From NCBI GenBank assembly GCA_035604595.1, contig DATNIE010000017.1:1-64000 (forward strand): a stretch of DNA of 64,000 bases. Direction: 5' to 3'. Positions 33,466-40,686 of this stretch are shown piece by piece. Below the pieces are notes generated by a model. That model was not told where the DNA came from and searched no databases. It saw only the letters and a list, made by a program, of their open reading frames with translations. How positions within the stretch are numbered: the first letter of the stretch is position 1; each line of letters begins with the position of its first letter. Origin of the DNA: CAIKZZ01 sp035604595. Its GTDB lineage: Bacteria > Pseudomonadota > Gammaproteobacteria > Steroidobacterales > Steroidobacteraceae. Made by a program: the position numbers and the translations under genes.

Positions 33466-34317
33466 ATGGACGAGACGCCTGACGCTGCCGAGTGGATTCC
33501 GGGCCGGGCCGTGGCGATCGCGCCCGGTGTGCGGCGCGTGCTGGCGCCGAACCCTGGCCCCATGACCGGGCCCGGCACCAATACCTATCTCGTCGGCCGT
33601 GACCGCGTCGTGATCCTCGATCCGGGCCCGGCACTCGACAGCCACGTCGCGGCAATCCTGGCGGCCGTTGGCCGCGCCACGGTCGTCGCGATCGCCGTCA
33701 CGCACACCCACCGCGACCACTCGCCCGCGGCCGCGCCGCTGCATGCGGCGCTCGGCGCCCCGCGCCGCGGCGCGCTGCCGCGTCACAGGGAGTTTCACGA
33801 CGCAAGCTTCGTCGCCGACCTGCCGGCCGGGGACGGTACCGTTCTCGACACCGACGTCGGCGCGCTGCGCGCGGTCGCAACGCCGGGTCATGCCTCGAAC
33901 CACCTGTGCTGGGTCCAGCCCGATGGGCGCCGGCTCTACACCGGCGACCATGTGCTCGGCACGGTCTCGCCGGTAATCCTGCCGCCCGACGGGGACATGA
34001 GCGAGTACCTCGACTCCCTGGCGCGGCTCGACGCCCTCGAGGCGCAGACGATTCTGCCGGGTCACGGGCCGGTGCTTGCCGAGCCGAAGGCGGTGATCGC
34101 CGGGCTCGTCCGGCACCGGCAGATGCGCGAGGCGCGGGTACTGGCGGCGCTCCGGGACCTGGGGCCCGCCTCGATCGAGGAGCTGCTGCCGCAGGTCTAC
34201 GCAGACGTCGATCCGGCGCTGCACGCCATGGCCCGGTATTCGCTCGAGGCGCATCTGCTGAAGCTCGAGCGTGAACGCCGCGCCCGCCGCGACGACGGCC
34301 GCTGGCAGGCCCGGTGA
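33466..34317 (+). CDS. Metallo-beta-lactamase-fold hydrolase, LACTB2-like
   Basis: A 283-residue MBL protein. NPGPMTGPGTNTYLVG opens it, VTHTHRDHS is the HxHxDH zinc motif, and TPGHASNHLCW, YTGDHVLG and ILPGHGPV supply the other zinc ligands. The C-terminal winged-helix segment (residues about 215-270) is typical of LACTB2-like proteins, which include endoribonucleases and thioester hydrolases. The substrate cannot be deduced. The ATG at MDETPDAAEW begins the family-like sequence. It overlaps the ModF-like gene by GTGA. Confidence 0.88.
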   Translation: MDETPDAAEWIPGRAVAIAPGVRRVLAPNPGPMTGPGTNTYLVGRDRVVILDPGPALDSHVAAILAAVGRATVVAIAVTHTHRDHSPAAAPLHAALGAPRRGALPRHREFHDASFVADLPAGDGTVLDTDVGALRAVATPGHASNHLCWVQPDGRRLYTGDHVLGTVSPVILPPDGDMSEYLDSLARLDALEAQTILPGHGPVLAEPKAVIAGLVRHRQMREARVLAALRDLGPASIEELLPQVYADVDPALHAMARYSLEAHLLKLERERRARRDDGRWQAR

Positions 34318-35810
34318 GCGGCATCGGAATCCGTCTCGAGCGCGTTGGGCTCGAACTCGGAGGACGCACGATCCTGACGGGCATCGATTTGGAGCTATCG
34401 CCCGGTGAGCACGTACTGCTGCTCGGGGCAAACGGCGCCGGCAAGACCCAGTTCCTCAAACTCCTCGCCGGCGAGCGCTGGCCGACCCCGGCGGGGCGCG
34501 AGCAGCGGACCTATCACGATCGCCACGGACGATCCCTCGAGCTCTCGGAACTCCTGCCGCGCATCGCGCACGTCGGGGGCGAACGCCAGGACAAGTACGT
34601 ACGCTACGACTGGAATTTCAGCGTCGAGCGCGTCGTCGCGACCGGCTGCCACGGCGGCGACCGGCCGATCATCGCGCTCAGTGCGGCGCAACGGCGCCGG
34701 GTTCGTGGCCTGCTCCGGCGCCTGAAGCTGTGGCGCCTCAGGCGGCGACGGTTCCTGACGCTGTCGTACGGCGAGCGGCGCCGGGTCCTGCTCGCCCGCG
34801 CGCTCGCCGGCCGACCGCGGCTGCTGCTGCTCGATGAGCCCTACAACGGACTCGACCGCGATTCGCGTGCGCTGCTCGACGGTGAGCTGGCGCGGCTCGC
34901 GGACACGCAGCTGACGATGGTGCTGGCCGCGCACCGTGCCGCGGACGCGCCGCGGGGGTTTGGGCGGGTACTCGCACTGCATGGCGGCCGGCTGGTGTAC
35001 GACGGCGCGCGGCGGATGGCGGCGCAGCACTGGCTGCGGGAGCCGCCCGAGCCGGTCACGCGGCGGCCGCGCCGGCGGCTGCCGGACCGGCGTGTGCTCG
35101 CCGGGACCGGCCAGGCATTGGTCGAGCTTCGCGCGGTGGACCTGTATCGGGACTATCGCCCGGTGCTGCGCGGCCTGTACTGGTCGATCGGTCCCGGCGA
35201 GCAGTGGGCGATCGTCGGCAGGAACGGCAGCGGCAAGTCCACGCTGCTCAGGTTTCTGTACGGGGACCTGTCGGCGGCGCTCGGCGGCTACGTCGTGCGG
35301 CGCGGCCACCCGGCCGGAAAACACATCGAGTCCTGGCGGCGGCGCATCGGATTCGTCTCCCCGGAGCTGCAGGCCGAGTACCTCGAGCATGTCAGCGTCG
35401 CCGACCTCGTTGTCAGCGGCATGCGCGCCAGCATCGGGCTCGACCGGCCGGCGAGCCCGCGGGAGCGCGCGCGTGCGCGCGCGGCCCTCGAGCGCGTGCG
35501 TTTGCGCGTCGATCCGGCGCGCGCCGCGCGTGAACTGTCCTACGGGCAGCTGCGGCTCGCGCTCATCGCGCGCGCGCTCGTCCGCAATCCCGAGGCCCTG
35601 CTGCTCGATGAGCCGCTGACTGGGCTCGATGCAGGCCACCGGGCCCGGGTGCGGCGGCTGCTTTCCGACCTCGCGGCGCAGGGCATGCAGCTCGTCATGG
35701 CGGCGCATCACCCGGGCGATCTGGTGCCCGAGATCGGGCACGTGCTGACGCTCGCCGCGGGCCGGGCCCGGAGCCGCGTGCGCCCGGCCGCGGCGAAAGC
35801 TCGCCGCTGA
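34314..35810 (+). CDS. modF: Double-ABC ATPase of the ModF type
   Basis: The 498-residue protein has two ABC ATPase halves and no membrane segment. Half one has Walker A GANGAGKTQ (about 38), a signature LSYGERRR and Walker B LLLLDEP. Half two has GRNGSGKST, LSYGQLRL and ALLLDEP. E. coli ModF, encoded with the molybdate transport genes, shares this architecture, though its task is unclear. Here no modABC is present in the window, but the Moco operon is about 2 kb away. A GTG start overlaps the upstream hydrolase stop. Other soluble twin ABC proteins (ABC-F) lack this spacing and their linker, so ModF-like is the better call. Confidence 0.75.
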   Translation: MSGIGIRLERVGLELGGRTILTGIDLELSPGEHVLLLGANGAGKTQFLKLLAGERWPTPAGREQRTYHDRHGRSLELSELLPRIAHVGGERQDKYVRYDWNFSVERVVATGCHGGDRPIIALSAAQRRRVRGLLRRLKLWRLRRRRFLTLSYGERRRVLLARALAGRPRLLLLDEPYNGLDRDSRALLDGELARLADTQLTMVLAAHRAADAPRGFGRVLALHGGRLVYDGARRMAAQHWLREPPEPVTRRPRRRLPDRRVLAGTGQALVELRAVDLYRDYRPVLRGLYWSIGPGEQWAIVGRNGSGKSTLLRFLYGDLSAALGGYVVRRGHPAGKHIESWRRRIGFVSPELQAEYLEHVSVADLVVSGMRASIGLDRPASPRERARARAALERVRLRVDPARAARELSYGQLRLALIARALVRNPEALLLDEPLTGLDAGHRARVRRLLSDLAAQGMQLVMAAHHPGDLVPEIGHVLTLAAGRARSRVRPAAAKARR

Positions 35811-36482
35811 TCCGGCGGCCGATCGCGCGTCACCGCGGATGTCGCGGTCGGGGCGCAGGCGTGATCGACCAGCGACAAGGCTGCGCCAGTGCCCGCGATC
35901 GTCGCGCGACGCTCTGACCGGCGCCGCCGAGCTGCGCTCTGGTACCGACGGCACCCTCGACCGACGCCGCCAGCACGCATGCTGCATCGCGCGTTCGATG
36001 AGCGCGCAGACCCGCTGCCACTGCGCCTCGGCCACGCGCCGGGTCTGCTGCAAGGCCGGCGCGCCTGTGTCGCGCATGTGCTGCCGGCGCGGCCGTTGCG
36101 CCGCCGGCCGCAATGCTGGCATCGTTCGGCACCGCCGCAGTCGACCGTCGATCAGGAGATCCAATGCAGCGCATCGCGAACGACGCGCAGATGACCGGCC
36201 GGACGGGCCGGCACCCGGAGTCCATCGGGGCGCCTCGCGTGCTCACGGGTGGGATTGCCGCGCGCGAATCGCCGGACGCGACGCGGTGCGTCGGGGTCGT
36301 CAAGCTCCGCCACCGGACGCGCGGCCATGCCACCGCCAAGTCCTGCGTCGGCGAGGCGACCGATCAGGAGCACCCGAATGACCCAGCGCCCGGCAGCCGG
36401 ACCCGGAACGCCGGCGTCTGCCTCGCAGGTCGCTGGAAGCGCGGCGATGTCGCTGCGCTGCCCTGACGGACCGACGTCCGTG
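35811..36482. other. Long intergenic stretch between modF-like and phzF-like genes
   Basis: About 670 bases without a convincing gene. Several open frames exist on both strands but are Arg/Ala-rich and match no family. Two places carry the same leader layout, cgatcaggag followed by a few bases and aatg (36150-36166 and 36361-36380). A decayed gene or small unknown peptides are possible. Confidence 0.45.
36164..36466 (+). CDS. Possible small protein, weak support
   Basis: A 100-codon frame starts MQRIANDAQMTG with AGGAG seven bases upstream. Composition is Arg/Gly/Thr-rich and no motif, signal peptide or membrane helix is visible. It could equally be an accidental frame in a GC-rich gap. I list it because of the good ribosome-binding site and because nothing else explains this gap. 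Confidence 0.22.
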   Translation: MQRIANDAQMTGRTGRHPESIGAPRVLTGGIAARESPDATRCVGVVKLRHRTRGHATAKSCVGEATDQEHPNDPAPGSRTRNAGVCLAGRWKRGDVAALP

Positions 36483-37391
36483 TCAGTCGAGGGTCACCTC
36501 GGTCGTGAACACGATGCGCGCCGTGCCGCTCATGCGGATCAGGACCGGCGTCGCGCCCTCGGCCTGGACCTCGACGTTGACTTCGCCTGGCCGCGCCATG
36601 GCCCGACCCTGATAGCCGCGCAACCGCGCGCGGCCGTCCGTGAGCGGCAGCAGTCCGTTGGCCACGAGGTACGCGCAAAGCATGGCGTGCGCGTTACCAC
36701 TGACCGGGTCCTCCGGAATTCCGAGCACCGGCGAGAACAGCCGCGACTCGGACGTACCGGGTCCGTGCGCATCACGGACGAACACGAAGAAACCGTCGGC
36801 GCCGATGTGTGGTGTCATGCGCTGCAGCTCCTCGAAGTCCGGCTGCAGCGTCGCGAGCAGGTCCACCGACCGCAGGCCGATCATCAGCCGCGTGCTCGTG
36901 CGCTTGGTCACGACGAGCGGGCACTTCGGGTCGAGCGCCGCGGTATCGATGCCGAGGATGTCGAGCAGCTTGATACGGGTTACGGCATCGATCGGCGGAT
37001 TGAAATAGGGCGCCGGAATCGCGACCGTGACGGTCGGCACAGCACTCGTGCCCGCGATCTCGACGTCGTAGATGCCCGAACGCGACTTCTGCCGGAGCTT
37101 GCCGGGTTTGCCGACGCCGGCCGCGAGCCGCGCCACGTGGGTGGCGACCGAGGCGTGGCCGACGAAGGTCGCCTCACGGTGCGGCGTGAAGAACCTGATG
37201 CGCACATCGTGATCCGGAGCATCGGGCGGCAGCACGAAGGCGGAGTCGGAGTTGTTGAGTTCGCGGGCGAGCGCCTGCATCTCGGTCTCGCTCATAACCT
37301 CGGCGCCGAGCACGACGCCGGCCGGGTTTCCGGCGAACAGCTGCTGCGTGAACGCATCGACCTGGAACACCTTGATTGTGCGCTTGGGCAT
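36483..37391 (-). CDS. PhzF-family isomerase/epimerase-like protein
   Basis: A 302-residue protein of the PhzF fold. KVFQVDAFTQQLFAGNPAGVV is the signature start, and RIRFFTPHREATFVGHASVATH contains the conserved catalytic-domain motif. The C-terminal half has EDPVSGNAHAMLCAYL. PhzF enzymes isomerise dienes by acid/base catalysis (for example in phenazine synthesis), but most members such as YddE have unknown substrates. No phenazine genes are nearby. The Met at MPKRTIKVF was chosen over a start 30 bases earlier because families begin here. Confidence 0.88.
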   Translation of the reverse strand: MPKRTIKVFQVDAFTQQLFAGNPAGVVLGAEVMSETEMQALARELNNSDSAFVLPPDAPDHDVRIRFFTPHREATFVGHASVATHVARLAAGVGKPGKLRQKSRSGIYDVEIAGTSAVPTVTVAIPAPYFNPPIDAVTRIKLLDILGIDTAALDPKCPLVVTKRTSTRLMIGLRSVDLLATLQPDFEELQRMTPHIGADGFFVFVRDAHGPGTSESRLFSPVLGIPEDPVSGNAHAMLCAYLVANGLLPLTDGRARLRGYQGRAMARPGEVNVEVQAEGATPVLIRMSGTARIVFTTEVTLD

Positions 37392-37525
37392 GGAGCTCGG
37401 AGCCTCGACGTGGCGAAGCACGAAGTTTACCAGCCCCGGGTTGACGGCGGTTGGGGTGGCTGCCGGGCCGGGCCGGCTGCGCGCCGGGACGGCGGCTCTC
37501 GGGCCGGCTGCGCCCGGAGCCGTCG

Positions 37526-38152
37526 GTGAGCTCGCCCGGGATCATCGACGCGGTGGCCGCAGCCTGGGCCGCCACGTCGCCGGCCGAGGTCGCGGCAGCC
37601 GCGCTTGGCGTCGTGTACGTCGTGCTCGTGATCGGCCAGCATCGCGCCGGCTGGGCGGCGGCACTGCTCAGCACGGGCCTTTATCTGCACGTCTTCTACG
37701 CGGCCGGGCTGTACATGCAGGCCGCATTGCAGGGTTTTTACGTGCTGGTGGCGGTGTACGGCTGGTGGGCGTGGCGGCGCGTGCCCGGGCGCGCGCCGCT
37801 CGCCGTCTCGCGCGCCTCATGGCGCGTGCAGGGTATCGGGCTCGCCGCGGTCATCCTCGCCACGGCAGCGACCGCGACCTGGCTTGCGCGCGAGACGCTT
37901 TCGACCGACCCGTATCTCGATTCGCTGACGACCTGGGCAAGCGTCTTCACGACCTGGCTCATGGCACGCAAGAAGATCGAGAACTGGCCGTGGTGGCTGG
38001 TCGTCGATGCGCTGATCGTCGTGCTGTGCTGGCAGCAGAAGCTGTATGCGTCCATGATTCTTTACATGCTGTACCTGGTGCTCGTCATCGTCGGCTGGCG
38101 CAGCTGGTACGCGGACCTGACGGCGCCGGCGGCGGCGGAGGACAGCGCGTGA
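37526..38152 (+). CDS. PnuC-family vitamin transporter
   Basis: A 208-residue membrane protein with about seven hydrophobic helices. AVYGWWAW is the family W-x-x-W motif, and ARKKIENWPWWLVVDALIVV is the conserved core that binds the vitamin in NMN/riboside transporters. PnuC proteins carry nicotinamide riboside; relatives PnuT carry thiamine and PnuX riboflavin. The GTG start has GGAG eight bases upstream. Its stop overlaps a small-molecule kinase gene (GTGA), which suggests uptake is trapped by phosphorylation. No TPP or other riboswitch was recognised in the 134 bases upstream, so the substrate stays open. Confidence 0.88.
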   Translation: MSSPGIIDAVAAAWAATSPAEVAAAALGVVYVVLVIGQHRAGWAAALLSTGLYLHVFYAAGLYMQAALQGFYVLVAVYGWWAWRRVPGRAPLAVSRASWRVQGIGLAAVILATAATATWLARETLSTDPYLDSLTTWASVFTTWLMARKKIENWPWWLVVDALIVVLCWQQKLYASMILYMLYLVLVIVGWRSWYADLTAPAAAEDSA

Positions 38153-39018
38153 CAGATGCTCCGGATGCCGGGCTCGGGGCGGTGCTCGGCGCCTTCGCGG
38201 CTGGCCGTGAGTCGCTCGCTGCGGGGCCGCGGATCTCGGCGCTCGCCGGCGGGCTCGACAACCACAGCTGGCGGGTCACCTCGGCGGTCGGCGACTGGGT
38301 GGTCCGCAGCGCCGGATCCCGCGACCAGCACTTCGCGATCAACCGGGTCGCGGAGCGCCAGTCGCAGGCGGCAGCAGCCGCGCTCGGGTTTGCGCCGGCG
38401 ATCGTCTACGCGGACCCCGAGCGCGGGATCCTCATCAGTGAGCACCTCGACGGGCAGGTGTGGACGCGCGAGGCCGCGCGCGTGCCGGCCGGCATCCGCA
38501 TGCTCGGTGCGCGCCTCGGCGCGCTGCACGCGGCGCCGCCGCCACGCGACGTGCGCCGCGTCAACGTGCACGACGTGCTCGCACACTACCTGGAGCTGCG
38601 TGGCGTGCCGCCGGGGCCAGTCTCGCGGGACGACATCGGTGCGCGGCTGCGCTGGTCACTCGCGACTTACCGGCACGCGCCGCCGGCGCTGTGCCACAAC
38701 GACCTGCATCACCTCAACCTGATCGGCGAGGCGCCACTCAGGTTCGTTGACTGGGAGTACGCCGGCGTCGGCGATCCGATCTTCGAGCTCGCCGCCGTGA
38801 TCGGTTACCACGACTATGACGCTGACCAGCGGGAGTTGCTGCTCGCGGCGCACGGCGGCGGCTTCAAGCCCGCGCACGTGGCACGCATGTGCCTGGTGTT
38901 CGACTGCCTGCACGCGCTGTGGCTGGACGCCGCCGGCGGCTGGGACTCGCTTTCGCCCGAACGGCGGGAGGCATTGATCGCACGGCTGTCGGTCGATCCG
39001 ACCATGCGAGTCCGGTAA
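38149..39018 (+). CDS. Phosphotransferase of the thiamine/choline kinase (APH) family
   Basis: A 289-residue protein-kinase-like small-molecule kinase. ISALAGGLDNHSWRV is the nucleotide loop, ILISEHLDGQVW the hinge, and CHNDLHHLNLI the catalytic H-x-D-x-x-x-x-N. FVDWEYAGVGDPIFELA carries the DFG-like metal Asp followed by the choline/thiamine kinase signature. It would phosphorylate an alcohol group of a vitamin or amino-alcohol. Translational coupling to a PnuC-type transporter favours a vitamin such as thiamine or a riboside. Choline or ethanolamine kinase remains possible. Confidence 0.85.
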   Translation: MTDAPDAGLGAVLGAFAAGRESLAAGPRISALAGGLDNHSWRVTSAVGDWVVRSAGSRDQHFAINRVAERQSQAAAAALGFAPAIVYADPERGILISEHLDGQVWTREAARVPAGIRMLGARLGALHAAPPPRDVRRVNVHDVLAHYLELRGVPPGPVSRDDIGARLRWSLATYRHAPPALCHNDLHHLNLIGEAPLRFVDWEYAGVGDPIFELAAVIGYHDYDADQRELLLAAHGGGFKPAHVARMCLVFDCLHALWLDAAGGWDSLSPERREALIARLSVDPTMRVR

Positions 39019-39423
39019 CCGCCGCCGGCACGGGAACCGCACGACCGGGCAGGCGACCCGCCCCAGTATCCCCACGGCTGGCACCGGTGCAGCCACGGTT
39101 GCGGTGAGGAACTCGGCGATCTCGCGGCCTCGGCTGCCCGTCGCGCCGGCGATGATCGCTCGTCGGCGTGCGCTCACCGGCCCGTCGTGCACTCGCGGGC
39201 ACGGCAGCGCCGACCGGCACGACCGGCCGCCAGGCCGTGGTTGGGCGCCGCTGCCGGAGACAGGCTGCCCGTCACCGCGGCAGGCTCCGACGGCACGACC
39301 GGTTGCGTGTCGGCCTGTTGCGCCGCAAGATCGCGGGCCTGCTGGCTGCCACCGGCCCGGGCAACCGCGGGCGCGGGCGGGAGCGTGCGACCGACGGACG
39401 AGCCATCCCCCCGGGAGCGTCGA
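39019..39423. other. Non-coding stretch with a repeated 10-mer upstream of ferredoxin
   Basis: About 400 bases without a convincing gene. The 10-mer GCACGACCGG occurs three times in the same direction, at 39039, 39217 and 39293. Open frames here are Pro/Arg/Ala-rich without motifs. The ferredoxin promoter must lie here or further upstream. Confidence 0.4.
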
Positions 39424-39738
39424 ATGGCTGAGCTTGTGATCGTGGATCGCGACGGCAAGGAGCATCGCGTCGAGGGGCGCGTCGGCGTGTCGGTCATGGA
39501 GACGCTGCGCGAGCTCGACTACGGGGTCGCCGCGATCTGCGGCGGAATGTGCTCGTGTGCGACGTGCCACGTCTGGGTCGACGAGGCGTGGAATCCAAAG
39601 CTGCCGGCGCGACAGGGCGACGAGCAGGAGCTTCTGCAGGAGCTCACCAGCTTCAAGCCGACGTCGCGACTGTCGTGCCAGGTCCAGTTCACTGACGCCT
39701 TGTCGGGCCTGAAGGTGGCGGTCGCGCCGGACGAGTGA
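39424..39738 (+). CDS. [2Fe-2S] ferredoxin
   Basis: A 104-residue adrenodoxin-type ferredoxin. SVMETLRELDYGV leads to the cluster motif CGGMCSCATCH, and the fourth Cys lies in SRLSCQVQF. This C-x5-C-x2-C...C pattern is typical of ferredoxins that serve P450s or Rieske-type oxygenases. No reductase or oxygenase is adjacent, so the partner is unknown. The ATG was chosen because the protein then begins directly at the first beta strand (MAELVIVDRDGKEH). Confidence 0.9.
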   Translation: MAELVIVDRDGKEHRVEGRVGVSVMETLRELDYGVAAICGGMCSCATCHVWVDEAWNPKLPARQGDEQELLQELTSFKPTSRLSCQVQFTDALSGLKVAVAPDE

Positions 39739-39892
39739 GCGACTGGCTGACCCGGCACACGGACCGACCGCGACCGGCGCGCGCTCGGCCAGTTCGGGGC
39801 CAGGTTCCGCGCAGGGCTTGCGAGGTCCGCCGCCTGACGCCGACGGCGAACTCCGTGCCGCGATCCGCGGCACGGTGGCCCGCGCGAGGCCG

Positions 39893-40651
39893 CTACTTTC
39901 GGTCGCTCTGGCGCCGCACCGCTTCCGCCGCCGCGGCAATCGCCGCCGGGTCCCCGAGAAACCGGCGGCCGCGCGAGTTCAAGCGCGCATCGAGGTCATA
40001 GACGATCGGGACGCCGGTCGGGATGTCCAGATCGACGATGTCCGACTCACTCATGTCGTCGAGCATCTTGACGAGCGCCCGCAGGCTGTTGCCGTGCGCG
40101 ACGACGAGCACGTGGCGGTGGGCGCGCAGTTCCGGGGCGATGCGCGAGTTCCAGCAAGGCTCGACGCGTGCCAGCGTGTCTTTGAGCGACTCGGTGGCCG
40201 GCAGGTCGGCAGGGGCGACGCCGGCATAGCGCGGATCAAAACGCGGATGTCGCGGGTCGTCGAGGGACAGCGGGGGCGGCGGGATGTCGTAGCTCCGGCG
40301 CCAGATCTTGACCTGCCGGGCGCCGTGCCGCTCGGCAGTCTGCGCCTTGTCGAGCCCTTGCAGTGCCCCGTAGTGGCGCTCGTTGAGCCGCCAGCTGCGC
40401 TCCACCGGAATCCACATCTGGTCCAGCGCGTCGAGCATGATCCACAGCGTACGGATCGCCCGCTTGAGCACCGAAGTGAACGCCTGATCGAACTTGAAGC
40501 CCTGCGCCGCGAGCAGGCGGCCGGCCTCGGCGGCTTCGGCTTGTCCCTGCTCGGTCAGGTCGACGTCGGTCCAGCCAGTGAACAGGTTGTCGCGGTTCCA
40601 CGTGCTCTGCCCGTGGCGCACGAGCACCAGCATTCCGGCGGAATCGGCCAC
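39893..40651 (-). CDS. gpmA: 2,3-bisphosphoglycerate-dependent phosphoglycerate mutase
   Basis: A 252-residue histidine-phosphatase-fold enzyme that interconverts 3- and 2-phosphoglycerate. LVLVRHGQSTWN carries the phospho-accepting His, then NLFTGWTDVDL, RSWRLNERHYGALQGLDK and VVAHGNSLRALVKML. All are dPGM signatures. A GTG start with GGAGG seven bases upstream was preferred over an internal Met and an earlier start. It lies 35 bases downstream of the glutamate dehydrogenase stop on the same strand. Confidence 0.94.
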   Translation of the reverse strand: MADSAGMLVLVRHGQSTWNRDNLFTGWTDVDLTEQGQAEAAEAGRLLAAQGFKFDQAFTSVLKRAIRTLWIMLDALDQMWIPVERSWRLNERHYGALQGLDKAQTAERHGARQVKIWRRSYDIPPPPLSLDDPRHPRFDPRYAGVAPADLPATESLKDTLARVEPCWNSRIAPELRAHRHVLVVAHGNSLRALVKMLDDMSESDIVDLDIPTGVPIVYDLDARLNSRGRRFLGDPAAIAAAAEAVRRQSDRK

Positions 40652-40686
40652 GTCCAACCTCCAGTCAGCGGCCGCAGCAGCGGCGG

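Noticed and set aside
34395..36164. Minus-strand frame spanning the modF-like gene and the following gap
   Set aside because: Mostly antisense to the ABC ATPase; the part in the gap has no recognisable domain.
37392..37525. TPP riboswitch in front of the PnuC-type gene
   Set aside because: The conserved CUGAGA and ACCUGAUC-like elements are absent and the region is short.
39019..39180. Minus-strand AIIAGATGSRGREIAEFL resembling a Rossmann nucleotide loop
   Set aside because: The resemblance covers only about 15 residues and the flanking sequence matches no dehydrogenase; judged coincidental.
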